This document shows positions 1-11,411 of a stretch of 64,000 nt of DNA, piece after piece. The position numbers and the translations under genes were made by a program. The DNA lies in assembly GCA_003550325.1 (NCBI GenBank), contig QKWP01000129.1, positions 113,146 to 177,145 of the forward strand, given 5' to 3'. Source of the DNA: Gigaspora rosea (taxonomy: Eukaryota; Glomeromycota; Glomeromycetes; Diversisporales; Gigasporaceae). The stretch's first letter is position 1; each line of letters opens with the position of its first letter. The notes under the pieces are model-generated. The model did not search any database. It was given only the letters and a program-made list of their open reading frames with translations, and was not told the origin of the DNA.

Positions 1-975
1 AGCCTGGATTCTACTCTTTCTTCGATGTCGATCGGTAGCTTAGCTTTTCAAAAAATTTCTATATTCCTAAAGCACCAAACTTCTTAAATAAATCAAGCTA
101 TGTAACACGTAAGATAATCAATAAAAAAAAAAAAGGTTTTCATACAATGGTCCGAAAAAGAAATGACAAACCTAATTGTTTTATAATTTTATTTTGATAT
201 TGTTGATATATGGGCTAATTGATTTTTTTTAGGGAATTTGTATTGATGACGACGATTTTCTAAAAATCTCACATAATCTATAATCCGTTACCCTCGCTAG
301 AGCATAAGCATGCAATTATAGATTTTTAATAAATACTTTATTTACGTACGTACGTAAACTCTACCTAAAAAAATTTTAGCAAGATATCCGATGCGTATTA
401 AAAATATGACGATTTTTTTTTTTTTTTTTAATTAATAATAAATATGTATATTGTACGATAATACTAATTTAGACTTCATTTCTAAATTAGTACTATACTG
501 CTCAAAAATCATATGAAAGAATGTCCACGTGATATGCTTATTACATGCATGAACTATAATTTACTATATTAAAATTTATCAACCCTTTGATCAATCTATT
601 ATGTACATTATAAATCCGTTGCATGATTTTTTTCGTAATTGTTAACGGCTGCTGGTGGTATGATTGTGATCTGAAATAGGATAGTCGTATGTCTTTTTGT
701 TCAGTAATTGTTTAATTATATATATTATATATAAATATATTCACAAACGCGAGTCGGTTTTTCTCACGCAAGTATTACCTTGGGTCTCTCAATTCTTTGA
801 TTCTTAAAAAAATTCCTGCCGTGTCCTTGATTTATCGTGTGTTGCCATATGCAAATCATAAAATACAGACTTTTTCTTTTTATCATTATTTCCTTTTCTG
901 GTGAGAATTACTCTGTGACACGACACGTAAATACCAATATCAAGTTAATACCAGTTTCGGGATCAACGTAAACAA
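1..975. other. AT-rich upstream region of the KCTD-like gene
   Basis: No open frame of note on either strand. A TATA-rich stretch lies at about 718-745, some 230 bases before the ATG of the next gene, and could serve as a core promoter; this is an inference. A small dyad (TAATTTAG/CTAAATTA) sits at 465-492 and an ACGT run at 345-357. No repeat shared with the rest of the window was recognised. Confidence 0.4.
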
Positions 976-2092
976 ATGTGTGATTCGGACAAACAACTTC
1001 TTTCCTCTGATCCAAGAATAATCTTAAATGTCGGCGGTATCAGAGTAATATATTAATTAAATCACGTGCTTCTCCTTAATTTTCTATCTCACCAAAAATT
1101 TCTAAAATTTCTAAAATTTCTAATGTATCTATTAGTACGAAACTTATAGATCAACTCTTTTAGCATATCCTCTAACTCTTCTTGGCACAATGTTTCAGTC
1201 ACGTAATGACTCTTTACTTCAACCGTCCAACACTGGCCTCCATAACGAATATTTTTTCGATAGAAATGGATACGTGTTTCGTTATATTCTAGAATTTTAT
1301 CGTACTGGTAAAATTCTTTGGCCAAAATCTAATCCTTCACGTGCTCCCATTTCTCAAAATTCCTTAAAATCTTCCATTCCATCTTCTATGACCGTAGATA
1401 ATGATAAAATAGATTGTTCGACTCATCAATGTACAATCCCAACTGCTACTGACTCTTTGGCAAAAATAATGCCCGTATCATTACACGAACTTCAACGTGA
1501 ACTCGAATTCTTTCAAATTCCTTCTTCCTTCTCTCATTCCTCTCCTGCTTCACATTCTTCAATTTCATATAACATAGCTGCTCAAATCCTTGATGATTTC
1601 ATTTATATTATAGAATCTTTGATTTGTGAATCCATTGAATCTTTTTCTCAAAAAATTACTATCAAATTTTATGATGATTCCCGGCCCGTTGAGATTTTTA
1701 TGGCTAGATATCGAAGAGACGAAGCGTTAAAAGGATTTGAAAGTTGTGGTTGGGAAATTTTGGATTTATTTGAACAAAAAATATCTAAAAGATTGAAAAT
1801 TATGTTTCCAGGATTAAATACTTATGTTGGTTATGTTAACTCTAACGGTAGCGTGAGTAGTGGCTACAACAACAATTTAAGTTTTACGATGGGAAATACT
1901 TTTTTACAAACAGATAATGGAAAAAGGGATGTTAAAGCTAAAGTTTATAGATTATGTTCATTTTTTGATCCAAGAGAAGTATTGTCTAATACTTTGAGTT
2001 TTGAAGATATTTCTATTTCTGGAATTAATAATAATTCTGGTGGAGGCTCATGCGGTAATGATAATATTAAATTATCGCCTAAAAAACTATAA
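976..2092 (+). CDS. KCTD-like BTB (T1) domain protein, two exons
   Basis: Exons 976-1044 and 1136-2092 join in frame into a 341-residue protein. Residues 16-80 read as a potassium-channel-tetramerisation type BTB domain: ILNVGGIRYETYRSTL, then FDRNGYVFRYILEFYRTGK, the family signature. KCTD proteins are usually soluble adaptors, often for cullin-3 ubiquitin ligases; no membrane segment is seen, so this is not a channel. A Ser/Thr-rich stretch follows (about 85-165), then a second folded-looking part (about 170-270, with FESCGWEILDLFEQK) and an Asn/Gly/Ser-rich tail. The ATG at 976 is chosen because the N-terminal beta strand of the domain is encoded there; starting at 1190 would lose it. A poly(A) signal AATAAA lies at 2194. 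It looks intact and is probably the only working host gene here. The ligase role is inference. Confidence 0.85.
1045..1135 (+). other. intron of the KCTD-like gene
   Basis: A 91-base intron begins GTAATA and ends TATTAG, in phase 0 between Arg23 (AGA) and Tyr24 (TAC). Removing it restores the NVGGIRYETYRSTL motif of the T1 domain, which is strong support. It contains three copies of TTTCTAAAA-like sequence before the acceptor. Confidence 0.85.
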
Positions 2093-2193
2093 CATTCATA
2101 AAATATTATTATAAATGGTGGCGCCTTGATTTTGTGTTTCTGAGTGACGTGTCATATTATACAACACGTTTGTGTAGTAAACTATTTTGCATA

Positions 2194-2199
2194 AATAAA
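2194..2199 (+). other. poly(A) signal AATAAA
   Basis: AATAAA lies about 100 bases after the stop codon of the KCTD-like gene, a usual 3' UTR distance. Confidence 0.5.
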
Positions 2200-2394
2200 G
2201 TTTATAATCATTGATAAATACAATAAACTTCATTGAAGTTTTTTTGATTACTAAATCGGAGATTCGAGACTTGCATGTGTATCCATAACTTTATCTCAAT
2301 ACCACCATATGACTCTAAGAATTTCCTTTTTTAAAATATATGCGGTATGCTTTGACTTTGACTCGTGGATAATTTGACGCGAAATATATTTTTA

Positions 2395-2475
2395 AGTATA
2401 TAATATATATCTGATATATATCAGATATATATATCAGATATATATATCAGATATATATATATATATATATATATT
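2395..2475. repeat. TATATCAGATA microsatellite and AT run
   Basis: Several copies of ATATATATCAG-like units merge into a pure AT run; each ATCAGATAT unit adds local dyad symmetry. No coding content. Confidence 0.8.
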
Positions 2476-2494
2476 GATGTTGTAAGTTAGAATC

Positions 2495-2602
2495 TAAGTG
2501 GATTCGGAATTATTATATAAAAACCAACATTTGGGGTTGATTTTATCATATGCACACCCATACCCTAACCCTAATTTAACTAGGCAATTCCGAATCCACT
2601 TA
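2495..2602. mobile_element. 108-base MITE-like inverted repeat
   Basis: A perfect 17-base inverted repeat, TAAGTGGATTCGGAATT, bounds the segment (2495-2511 and 2586-2602). The middle has a telomere-like ACCCTAACCCTAA stretch. No TSD could be fixed, so the class is open. The frame starting at TTG 2675 just downstream runs into the next element and is not a gene. Confidence 0.6.
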
Positions 2603-2894
2603 CAAAATATACTGTATACTGTACTTGAAGCTAAAACATTTTATAATGAGATTAATATAAATTTAAATTTTTAATTGAGCTTGGTCATGTGTGGCTCAGA
2701 TGCTCTATCTTATGTGACGACTTGCATATATTTGTTATATGAAAAAATAATTGCATTAGGTAGTCCAATAAAACCTTTGTTGCATCTGCCAATATCCAAC
2801 TTTTCGGGCACCCAAGTAGGAGAAAAAAATAGGTCGTCAAAGGAAAAAGGCGAAAATGTGAAAATGTCGTTTATATTTCCGATTATTGATGCAT

Positions 2895-3439
2895 GTTATC
2901 AGCAGTGTTCGAAATTTCGGACTCAAACACTGTTCTCATGAGAACAGCATAATAGCAATGAGTGTTCTCAACCTATTGTTTATGTTCTCATTTATGCTCA
3001 CTAAAAAAAAAAAAAGAACAAATTTAAAAATATATCATATACTGTAAATATATTAAAATATATGTACCTTTTTATTTCCATATAATAATATTTAATGCTC
3101 TAATATTACCTATAAAAACATAAATGGTATCAGATAAATATAAAAATTTGACATAATTCTATTAACATGTCTATATATGAATATACATTAGAGCATATCT
3201 TTTTATTTATGCTAATTATATGTAAGTTTAACTAAATAATTTTGATAATAAATTATTATGACATTTGATATAAAAATATTTTGTAGTTACTAATTAATAC
3301 TTATGAGAACACAATTTTTATTTTACTGTTCTCAAAAAAATTTTAATAGTGAACAGTAAAAAATTTTTACTGTTCACAAATTTAAAACAGTGTTCTCATG
3401 AGAACTCGGAGAACACTAATTTCGAACACTGGTTATCAG
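2895..3439. mobile_element. hAT-type MITE with 8-bp TSD
   Basis: The element spans 2903-3431 (529 bases). Its ends are CAGTGTTCGAAATT in inverted orientation, followed inward by a second inverted block around TGTTCTCATGAGAAC. The flanks are a perfect 8-bp duplication, GTTATCAG, at 2895-2902 and 3432-3439. A CAGTG terminus with an 8-bp TSD is the hAT signature. There is no transposase; movement would depend on an autonomous hAT elsewhere. Confidence 0.9.
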
Positions 3440-3773
3440 TTCATAGGAGTTTTATGGATCTACCCGTGATCACCCGTGATAATTAGCCGATCAAATTATC
3501 TAAGAAACTTTGTACAAAGAAGTTTATAAATTAAATAAATATACAGAAGAATTAATATATAAAGGATAGACATGTAAAGTGGAGTAAAGGCGGTATTCAT
3601 TATTAATAAACCAAAAACTCTCTAAAAACGATATATAAACCAAAACTTATGAACCAAATATATTCAAGTATTAAACCCGGAATTTTTTTACAGCAAACCA
3701 ATTCTTATTCAAGTTCAATAGTTAATAAAAGTTTTTTTTTAATCTAATGTAATAAGGCAGTCTTGAACATAAA

Positions 3774-3949
3774 CGTTCCCATAGAATCCAATCCGGATAA
3801 ACCCGTTATCCGTATATCAGACTGATATTCGGATATCAAAGATATCCGCTATCTATTACAGTATTATCCGAGTATTCGATCCGACATTTATCCGGATATC
3901 CAATAATTATTCGGATAAACGCTATCCGGATCGGAACTCTACATTCCCA
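3774..3949. mobile_element. hAT-type MITE rich in ATCCGGATA motifs
   Basis: Element 3782-3941 has imperfect inverted ends TAGAATCCAATCCGGATA and TAGAGTTCCGATCCGGATA, and contains many TATCCG/CGGATA palindromic words. Flanks CGTTCCCA and CATTCCCA (7 of 8) fit an 8-bp TSD. Non-coding. Confidence 0.75.
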
Positions 3950-4439
3950 CTTATTTTCAGTATAATTAAAGGTCGTCCAATAAACGGCAGGTATATTTTG
4001 TCTTCTAAGCAAAGTTTGTCGGAATTAAGAACTTTTTTTAGATTCTTTTGCATGGCGTATATTGGTGCTGTTCTAAAACCATGAATGGTTTATGCGATGA
4101 ATTTTTTGTTTGTGAAACGTTACGCTATTAAAAAGTACTTTAAAGTGTATAAATAAGTTATCCGGGCAATTGAAGCCGTAAACGGTGCATTAAAAATTCG
4201 TACATAGTAAGAATTATAAGATATAGTTCGATAGCCTTACAGAATAATAAAAACCACAGGGTTTTAACTAGAGATAATTCAAAATTTTGCTTCTTTTTTG
4301 GAATTTTATGCTAATTAAATTTTTAACTCAATTGTTAGATTGTTTTATAATATTTGCCTATCTTATAACCCATCTTTGATATATATATTTTTTAATAAGT
4401 TTTTGCATATTAATAATCAAAAAATATAATATTTAGGTA
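3950..4439. other. unassigned AT-rich stretch
   Basis: No frame, repeat or element end was recognised on either strand. Confidence 0.3.
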
Positions 4440-4676
4440 TTTACTTTAGGCCAATTCTATTTTGACCCGGTCAAAGTGACCCCCTCTTAAAATTTAAGAT
4501 TAGTGTGATCCGGAATTATATTAATAATAGCCAGAATTATGTTAATGCCAGCTAGGGGCTTTTTAATATAAAAACACAGCTATCATTAACATAATTCTGG
4601 CCAAAACTAACCCTAGATTCTAAGAGAGAATGGGGTTATTTTGACCCAGATCAAAATAGAATTTCCCTTTACTTTA
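4440..4676. mobile_element. MULE-like MITE with 9-bp TSD
   Basis: Element 4449-4667 (219 bases) is nearly a full palindrome. Ends are GGCCAATTCTATTTTGACC and GGGAAATTCTATTTTGATC. A perfect 9-bp TSD TTTACTTTA lies at 4440-4448 and 4668-4676. G-starting TIRs with a 9-bp TSD are typical of Mutator-like elements. Confidence 0.8.
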
Positions 4677-5440
4677 TATAATTTGTTTATAAAAATAGCT
4701 TTTATTAATTTTTGATTAGAAAATCTTAATTTTTAAAAAAAAATTTTAAAAAAAATTTTTAGTATACACAGATAGGCTAGATGCTAAAAAAAGGAGTGAA
4801 AATAATTTTTTCAAAGCAATTTTTTGTATAAATCAATTTAGAATAAGATTAGAATTGTTTTTTATTTAAGACACAAAAATAGTTGTATAGTTCAGAACAT
4901 TTATATTACAAAATAATTGCTTGTACTAAAATCTTAATAACTTTTTAACTAATAATATTTTTTTAAAAAAATCTTTCTATAATAATATTCTTTGAAACAA
5001 ATATAACCTTTTTCAGGGAACTCTTTCTGACGATCATCTGCACCAAAACGTTGCAGAAGAGTAACTACATTTAAAGCAAAAATCACATTAGAAAACAAGG
5101 TCAGGTCGACTAAGTAAAGAAGTGTGTTACTAAAAATAAGCAGTAGTTTAGTATTAGCTCTAGACTCAACGACATAAACTTGTAGAGTCTTGTATAGTTT
5201 TTTGCTTTTGGAAAAAATTTTAAAAACTTTTTTGGGGAAATTAGCTTACCCCTGTCTGCAGATCGTTGGTGACTAATCGAGTAATGCATAAACAAACAAG
5301 CAAACAAACAAATATTAGACAATCAAGTAAACAAACAAACATGTGTATTAATTTGATAAACAAATTACGTGCACAAAATTAGAATTGAAACAATGACAAG
5401 ATTTTTCTAGAATTTTCTAGCACAAGCTATATATACGTAT
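4677..5440. other. AT-rich DNA between MITE and LINE
   Basis: No supported gene. A CAAA microsatellite (AAACAAACAAGCAAACAAAC type) lies at about 5288-5341. The right part may be the LINE 5' untranslated region, but no boundary can be seen. Confidence 0.3.
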
Positions 5441-5452
5441 TTATCTCAAAAA

Positions 5453-7248
5453 ATGGGGTTGGAAATTAAATACCAAAACTTTTTCCTTAAGGAACAGAAA
5501 TCGCAAGAACTCATTCTTAATGAGTTTGAAAATAGATTACTTAAGGAAGACAAGCATATAGCGAAATTCTTAGGACTAAAAGGGCGGGAATTGTCTATAT
5601 AATTAGGCAATTGCTGAACACGTATGAATGGATAGAACAGAAAAAAGCAAGAGGAATGCTAGTATCGAAGGAAGAGAATCAATTTGTAGAAATGAAAATT
5701 GAAGACAATAAAAGGAAAAAGGAGATTACTTTCAGCATAAAAAATCTATATAGGAGAACACCCGAAGTAAAACAGAAGAAAACAGCATTGTCAAGAAAGA
5801 AGATAATGTTAGATCTAGAATGCGGCACCATGGACTATAGAACTGAAAAACTTTGAAGGGAAAAGCTTCACAAAAGAAAAGACAGAGAGAAGAAATGTTA
5901 GAGGATTAACGGAGTAACAAGACTGGTAGAGAAGAATATACAAGAGGATATTTTAATGAAGGAGGAAGTTGAATTAAACAAGCTAATAGATGAAATGCAT
6001 ATTGACTGCGCAATCCAAAACCCCAAGAAATTCGATAGGCTAGATAATAATGAAGATGGTACAAAACCATCACAAACAAAAATAGTTTCTAATGACAATG
6101 GTATTTTTAATCAAAATCCATATATACAAAAACCTCTAAGCACAAGCACAAAAGTAAAGCCTAGGATCGAATTAACCTTATGGGACCTGCCAAGAAATGC
6201 AAGGGCTGAACTGATAAGAAAATGTCTAAGCCCCTTCGGCCTGGCAAGAGTGAAAGAATATATGCTTTTGGAAAAAATGAAACAGCCTACATTGAATTAG
6301 TTTTACGCAACGAGTCTAAAAAGAATCTATTAGAGAAAATGTGAACAGTACATTTTGATTAAGGAAAGGTTGTTCATTTGACACATGGAAGGTTTGATAC
6401 AGAAACATTAACAAGCAGGAGTGCTTATAGAGCAATCATCAAAAATGTACCAAAATTGGCAGTAGAATCTGCTTTATTAAGACAAATGAAGAGGTTTAAT
6501 GCAAAAGCAGTTTATATATTGGCAAACAGCAATGGAAATCAAAGAGGTCTGGCAACGGTTTATTTTGAAACAGCAGAAGATCTGGAAAATGCATTGAAGG
6601 GAACAGTATACTATTATAGCACTAAATTGTTTTGGGAAACCAACATAGGAGCACCTGACAATAGAAGAAAACAAGAACGTAATATGTGTCCAAATATAAA
6701 CAGGAGGATTGTCCGAAAGAGATTTCCATACAAAGAAATGAAGATTCTCTGAAGAGAGTGCCATTAACAAATATTAGCAATAGTATTAATGGAAGAAATA
6801 GTGATAAAAACGATGGAAAGCAGATGAGGTTTCAACAGAAATACAGCCAAAATAATCAGATAAGATTCCAGAAACACAAAGAGGAACATCCTAACATAGG
6901 AATGTTGGAGGAAATCTTAAAAAGACTAGCTAGAATAGAAGAAAAATATGGAAGTGTAGAGCAGGTACAGCCTGCTCTTCGCTCCTAAATAGCGCCCCAG
7001 GCGTCTCAAAGGGAAAAGAGAAGAAGCTGTATCCTCCTAAAAATAAAACACCAATAGTGCAAGTTAATGCAGCATTTTCTCAAAAGACAATACACAAGAA
7101 GGGTTTCGAAATAGATAGGTTTCTTAAAAGTGAATACGAAGTTTTCAAAAAACAAAAAGAATTTAGGCCAATATACTTAGAAGCAGAAGGAGAAGGTTCT
7201 CAAGTAAGTAGGCTGGAGTCCAACAAGGTAGGACTGCCAGTATTCTAA
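5453..7248 (+). pseudogene. LINE ORF1 remnant with two RRM-like domains
   Basis: Open pieces follow each other in changing frames: 5453-5602 (MGLEIKYQNFFLKEQ), 5600-5856, 5956-6300, 6378-6752, 6686-6988 and 7057-7248. The 5956 piece ends in an RRM-like start (IELTLWDLPRNARAELIRK, FGLARVKEY). The 6378 piece reads as a second RRM-like fold (AIIKNVPKLAVESALLRQM, GLATVYFETAEDLENAL). The later pieces are Lys/Arg-rich and coiled. Such ORF1 proteins bind the LINE RNA. At least four frame changes or stops break the frame, so it cannot make a full protein. Two-RRM ORF1 proteins are known from several fungal LINEs; the assignment rests on pattern, not a search. Confidence 0.65.
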
Positions 7249-8140
7249 AGCGGTTTAAAGATGGCGAAGAAATTATATTCAAAGTAGCAAGTCATAACAT
7301 TAATGGAATCAAAAATTCAAATGGACACAAGTTAGAAATGCTTGGAAAATGGATAGAAACAAGGGACTATGCGGTTATAGGACTTGTGGAGTCAAATGTT
7401 TCAGCTAAAGAAGGTTTTTTTCTAATAAGGAATTTGGTAAACTATAACAGGTTTTGGTCAAGCAGTGATGCAAACAAGAAAAAGGGTTCAGGTGTCAGTT
7501 TTCTCGTAAGGAAGGATTGGGAAAAACATTTAGGTCAGGTGGGTAGACATAGTGAATTTATGATCGAAGCAGCTTTTTATTTTAGACAACTAGAAATAGT
7601 CGTTATTACGGTTTATTTACCCCCAAACGATAAAGATAAAATCAAACGGGTTCAACAAGAGATTGTCAAAAGGTATATGAAGAGAACTGTCAAAACACAG
7701 TTTATTGTAATGGGTGACTTCAACCACATTTTGGATCCTGCACTAGACAAATAGGGGTCAGCTGAAAACCCGGGCAAAAAAAGATTACCTCTGTATAGTT
7801 GGTTGTTAGGTCAAGGTTTTAAGGATGCTTTTTGCCGGTTGAACCCGATATTGAGGGCATATACTTGGTCCAATTGCAGGTCTAAAACCAGAATCAATCA
7901 GATCTGGCTTTCAAAAGGGCTAACAGACACATTATTGGGAGCAGAAATTCATAGCATGGACTATGTGACTTGTAGTGATCATGCACTGATTGACGTGGAA
8001 ATGCAAGTTGAAGAATTACTTGGTAGAATTAGCATTGTAGAAGTGCGTAAAAAGAAGATCACTAGAACAGTATACGAATACAACAAGGCCACACAAGAGA
8101 ACTGGCAGGAATATAAAGAAGACCTCTACCAGTACTTGCA
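7205..8140 (+). pseudogene. LINE APE-type endonuclease remnant
   Basis: The frame opens before 7251 (KRFKDGEEIIFKVASHNINGIK) and runs to about 8140 with one in-frame TAG at 7752-7754. Motifs of the exonuclease-endonuclease-phosphatase fold occur in order: SHNINGIK (Asn), GLVESNVS (Glu), VITVYLPPND, VMGDFNHILD (Asp and Asn), YTWSN, INQIWLS and SDHALIDVE (Asp-His). All usual catalytic positions are present. The enzyme would nick the target for target-primed reverse transcription. The rest of ORF2 is missing, so the element is dead. Confidence 0.85.
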
Positions 8141-8149
8141 TCAACAAAT

Positions 8150-8300
8150 TTTATATATAGATATATATCGATTACTAACCGGTAGGATATATATCGATAC
8201 CCATACCCCCTGCCGATTACTATTGATAGTAATAATAATCGATATATATCGATATTAATCGATATATATCGATATATATCTGATATGATATCAATTAATA
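8150..8300. repeat. ATATATCGAT palindromic repeat block
   Basis: At least seven ATATATCGAT-like words in both halves around a short unique middle (CCGGTAGG, CCCCCTGCCG) form an imperfect inverted repeat. It replaces the expected LINE continuation and may be a MITE inserted there or a deletion scar. Confidence 0.5.
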
Positions 8301-8439
8301 ATTATTATATTCACATAATCATGCTTTTTGAACATTTTACAGGTTTTTGCAAGTTTTCGCAAGTTTTCGCAATTTAATTATAAATTTTTTTTATTTATTA
8401 TTATTAGGGAATTATATTTTAGTGCACCATACATCGTAG

Positions 8440-8510
8440 TGCACCTCCTGATCATGGGGATAAATTGTGATCATCATTATTGATAATTACCATTTTTTTC
8501 TACAATTTTT
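8440..8510 (+). promoter_or_regulatory. promoter-like end module
   Basis: After GTGCACC comes TGATCATGGGGATAAATTG, then GTGATCATCATTATTGATAA and a T-rich leader. The same order (TGATCACGG, TATA-like, TGATNATCA dyad, T-rich leader) occurs at 20393-20445, at 24020-24075 on the minus strand and at 36590-36630 on the minus strand. Promoter function is inference. Confidence 0.4.
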
Positions 8511-8613
8511 TTCTAGTTTTTTTTTATTTTGTTTCTGTTTTTTTGGTTTGTGATGCGTTTAACTAAGCTGCTTTCTTTTCCCTATTTATAGAATTTTGTC
8601 ATTACTAGTGTCG

Positions 8614-8868
8614 TCGTTACTATACATGAGGACGAAAGCATTTCGGGTTCTAAAACCCGAAATTAAAATTTGAAGACGAAATTGTTTTTGACCTATTTTA
8701 TTTGAAAGACGAAATTATTTAATACTTTTTTTGAATAGACGAAATTATAAGAAACATATCTATATAAATTTTATTTGCTCTTCCTTATAAAAAATTTTAA
8801 TTTTCTCTAATGAAGACGAAATAGGCCTTTTTCAAAAATCAATTTCAGTGGCATCACTAGTCGTTACT
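8614..8868. mobile_element. 239-base repeat with 8-bp TSD, copy 1
   Basis: Element 8622-8860 starts ATACATGAGGACGAAA, contains four AGACGAAAT words and ends GTGGCATCACTAG. It is flanked by TCGTTACT at 8614-8621 and 8861-8868. A second copy of exactly the same length lies at 31394-31632. No clear TIR is seen, so it could be a hAT derivative or another class. Confidence 0.75.
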
Positions 8869-9360
8869 GGTGTCACCATTACTAGTGTCGTTATTACTGA
8901 TACTGTCATTGTACTAATACCGTCGTTTTACTGCTGCTGTTGTTACTGGTACTGACGAAATAGAGTTCTTTCGCTAATGCTACTTTTACTATAGTCATGT
9001 TTCTGGTGGCTTCTTTTTGTTTACGTGTGTTTGCTTAAGTAGTGCTTCTTCTCTTCAAGTAACAAATTTCGTTATTTCAGGTGTTGTGTAATCGCAAGTT
9101 CCCTCTGGTATTTTGAACAATAGGTGTACTACTGTATTTTGTAGTTTTTTTCTTGTATGAAATACGTTAACTAACACCTTTATTTTTCAAGACAGGTTAG
9201 TTGTTGTGATTATGTCCGCATTTTTGGGTTGGTTTCTTTTTTTTCATTACTTGAAACTCTTCTATACCTTTTTTGGTTTTGTTTTCAATAATGCTTTCTA
9301 GAATAGTCAGTACAGGTTCTCTTGCTAGTTTCTGATCTTTTTGCTTTGTCATTCTGGTGG

Positions 9361-10062
9361 GCCACGGGTAAGGTTCGGGGCACGGGTAAAAAATTTGGCA
9401 TGCTCATATGGGCATGCCATTAGGTCGAGGCATGCCCAAAGGGCATGCCCATTTAAGTTATGTGATTGCAACCCGTTATTAGCCAATCATATAACATAAA
9501 TCACAGGATTTGCATTAATAGAATTCTTTTTTTTTCATTTAAATTTGCTTTATAAAGCATTACTATATATTGGCTCTCGATATAACAGAGACTAAGTAAA
9601 ATGTTGATATAATGGATCAAGATTCAATTCCATATTATAATAAATACTACTTGATATAATGGATTTACTAATAAAACTCTCGATAAAGCGGATTTTAAAA
9701 AATTCCTCACTATGTGCCTGAGGTACTACGTCATATTGAGAGCTACTATGTATATCTATAATTTTTGAGTTCAAAATTTTATTCTACTGTATATTATATT
9801 TCGTGCAAAATCATATGATATATAAAATTCACATTTTAAAGCTCAACATATAACCCAATCATGATATTGAATTGGACAATTAGATTAGAAGTTTATAGAC
9901 TATAATATATTTTTGGTGTATTAAAGTTTCTATAGGTTAGGGTTAGGTTGGGATTAAGTATGGGCATGCCTTTTGGCCATATGGCATGCCCATAGGCATG
10001 CCCTATGGGCATGCCCTCAGGGGCATGCCCCATGCCCCTGTGCGCTGAACCCTAGCCACGGG
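9361..10062. mobile_element. hAT-type MITE with GGGCATGCCC palindromes, copy 1
   Basis: Element 9369-10054 has ends TAAGGTTCGGGGCACGGG and TAGGGTTCAGCGCACAGGG and a perfect 8-bp TSD GCCACGGG (9361-9368, 10055-10062). Both subterminal zones are packed with GGGCATGCCC palindromes. No coding frame. A TA-flanked MITE (9566-9750) sits inside it. A second family member is at 49675-50451. Confidence 0.9.
9564..9752. mobile_element. Tc1/pogo-like MITE with TA TSD
   Basis: Element 9566-9750 (185 bases) has inverted ends TATATTGGCTCTCGATATAAC-like and CATAGTAGCTCTCAATATGAC-like and TA on both sides. It is nested in the GGGCATGCCC MITE and so is younger than it. Confidence 0.65.
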
Positions 10063-10975
10063 TTTTGTTAATTTTGTCGTACTGGTATGCTGTTGGTGGT
10101 GAATTCATTATTGGTAGTAAATTCGTTGGTGGTGAATTCGTCATTGGAGGTGAATTCGTCGATGGAAATGAAGTCATCGTTGTTATTAGTGGTACTATAG
10201 CTGGTTCTTTGGCTTCGTGAATTCAGTAACTTAATAGTCTTGCTGTCATTGTAATTCTGTGGATATTTGCATTGTTTCGTGGTTTTGGTACTGGTTAGTG
10301 GATAGAATTTATGTTTAGCTTGTTAAGGTTTAGAGTTAGGGTTTATGTCGATTGCGGTTTTGTATGTTGATTGTACTTTTGTATATCAATTGTATATTAA
10401 TAGCTAATAAAGCATATATTTTCTGTCTTTATTAAAAAGTTAAGGCTGGAATTAGTTTGGAGTAATACATTATTTTATAATATATTTGCAGTGTAAAATA
10501 GTGAAATTGCTGTTTAAAAAACAGATTTATTGATTTGACTTAGAACTATGTTAAAATACGTATTACATATATTCGTTTAGATGCTATATATAGCAGTTAT
10601 TAAGATATGCTTAAAGCTAAGTAATGTTAAGATTAGAGTCAGGATCAGTTTAGAGCCTATAATGGTCTATGCTTTAGTTAAACTTAGTGAAGCAGAAGCA
10701 ACAGCTATAGCATAGCGATTGCAACAGACCAGCGAAGCTAGTCAACAAAGGAAGTATTAGTATAGTATTTTCTTTTTTTGATACTAAAGTTAGAAGCAGG
10801 GTCAGTTTAGAACCTATAATTGCTAAGGTTAGAAGGCTCTATAGACAAAATCGTCACCTGCCTAGTTTAAAGCCTATAGGTGGGATAAATTGCTAATGTT
10901 CGAGTCTTATACTTAATTTTTATGATAACGTGTGCATGTAAACGTGTCGATCACATATATAGTGGTTAAGTGTCA
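10063..10975. other. body of the 8407-17611 element
   Basis: A GGTGAATTCGT short tandem repeat (TTGGTGGTGAATTCGTCA-like, four units) lies at about 10090-10160. The rest is AT-rich with no gene. GAAGC and AGTTAGAAGC words recur at 10690-10830. Confidence 0.4.
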
Positions 10976-11291
10976 TGTGCTACTAGTGTTGGCCAAAAAT
11001 GTGATCATATTATATTTTTTATATGATCACTAGTCATAATGGTCATATAATAATAGTCATATAAGTTTTGGTTATATAAATTATGACTTGTTTTTATGAC
11101 CAATATGACTATTAGTCATATGACTAATTATGACCTGGACATATAACTATTATATAAAATTACTATATTTTAAATATAAATTGCTTTAGTTTGTGACTCA
11201 AATTCTTAAAAGTATTATATTTAAGCTTTAATATATATATCTAGATTAATATGTATACTATTCTTTATACCATTTGCTTATACAAGCAAAT

Positions 11292-11411
11292 TACCGTATT
11301 ACCTCTAAATAACGCACAGGAGTGAAATTACAAATTTCGGCCTAAATTAAGCTTAATTTGGGCCAAATCTCTAAATAACGCCCATGCCCGTTATTTTGCG
11401 ACAATACGGTA
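11292..11411. mobile_element. small TA-flanked MITE
   Basis: Ends CCGTATTACCTCTAAATAACG and CCGTATTGTCGCAAAATAACG are inverted and the flanks are TA. The middle is palindromic around GCCTAAATTAAGCTTAATTTG. Confidence 0.55.

Larger units (their letters stand above)
5453..8140 (+). mobile_element. decayed LINE lacking its 3' half
   Basis: An ORF1 with two RRM-like parts is followed by an APE-type endonuclease on the same strand, the usual LINE order. The match stops near 8140 in the linker where reverse transcriptase should begin, and an ATATATCGAT repeat follows. No reverse transcriptase, RNase H, 3' tail or poly(A) is found. LINE copies normally lose their 5' end, so loss of the 3' half points to a later deletion or insertion. 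Confidence 0.75.

Noticed and set aside
2675-2941. 88-residue open frame
   Set aside because: Starts at TTG and runs into the hAT MITE at 2903; no recognisable fold.
8407-10054. Two separate TIR elements sharing one left end
   Set aside because: The GCATGC MITE has its own perfect TSD, so it is a nested insertion and not an end of the larger element.
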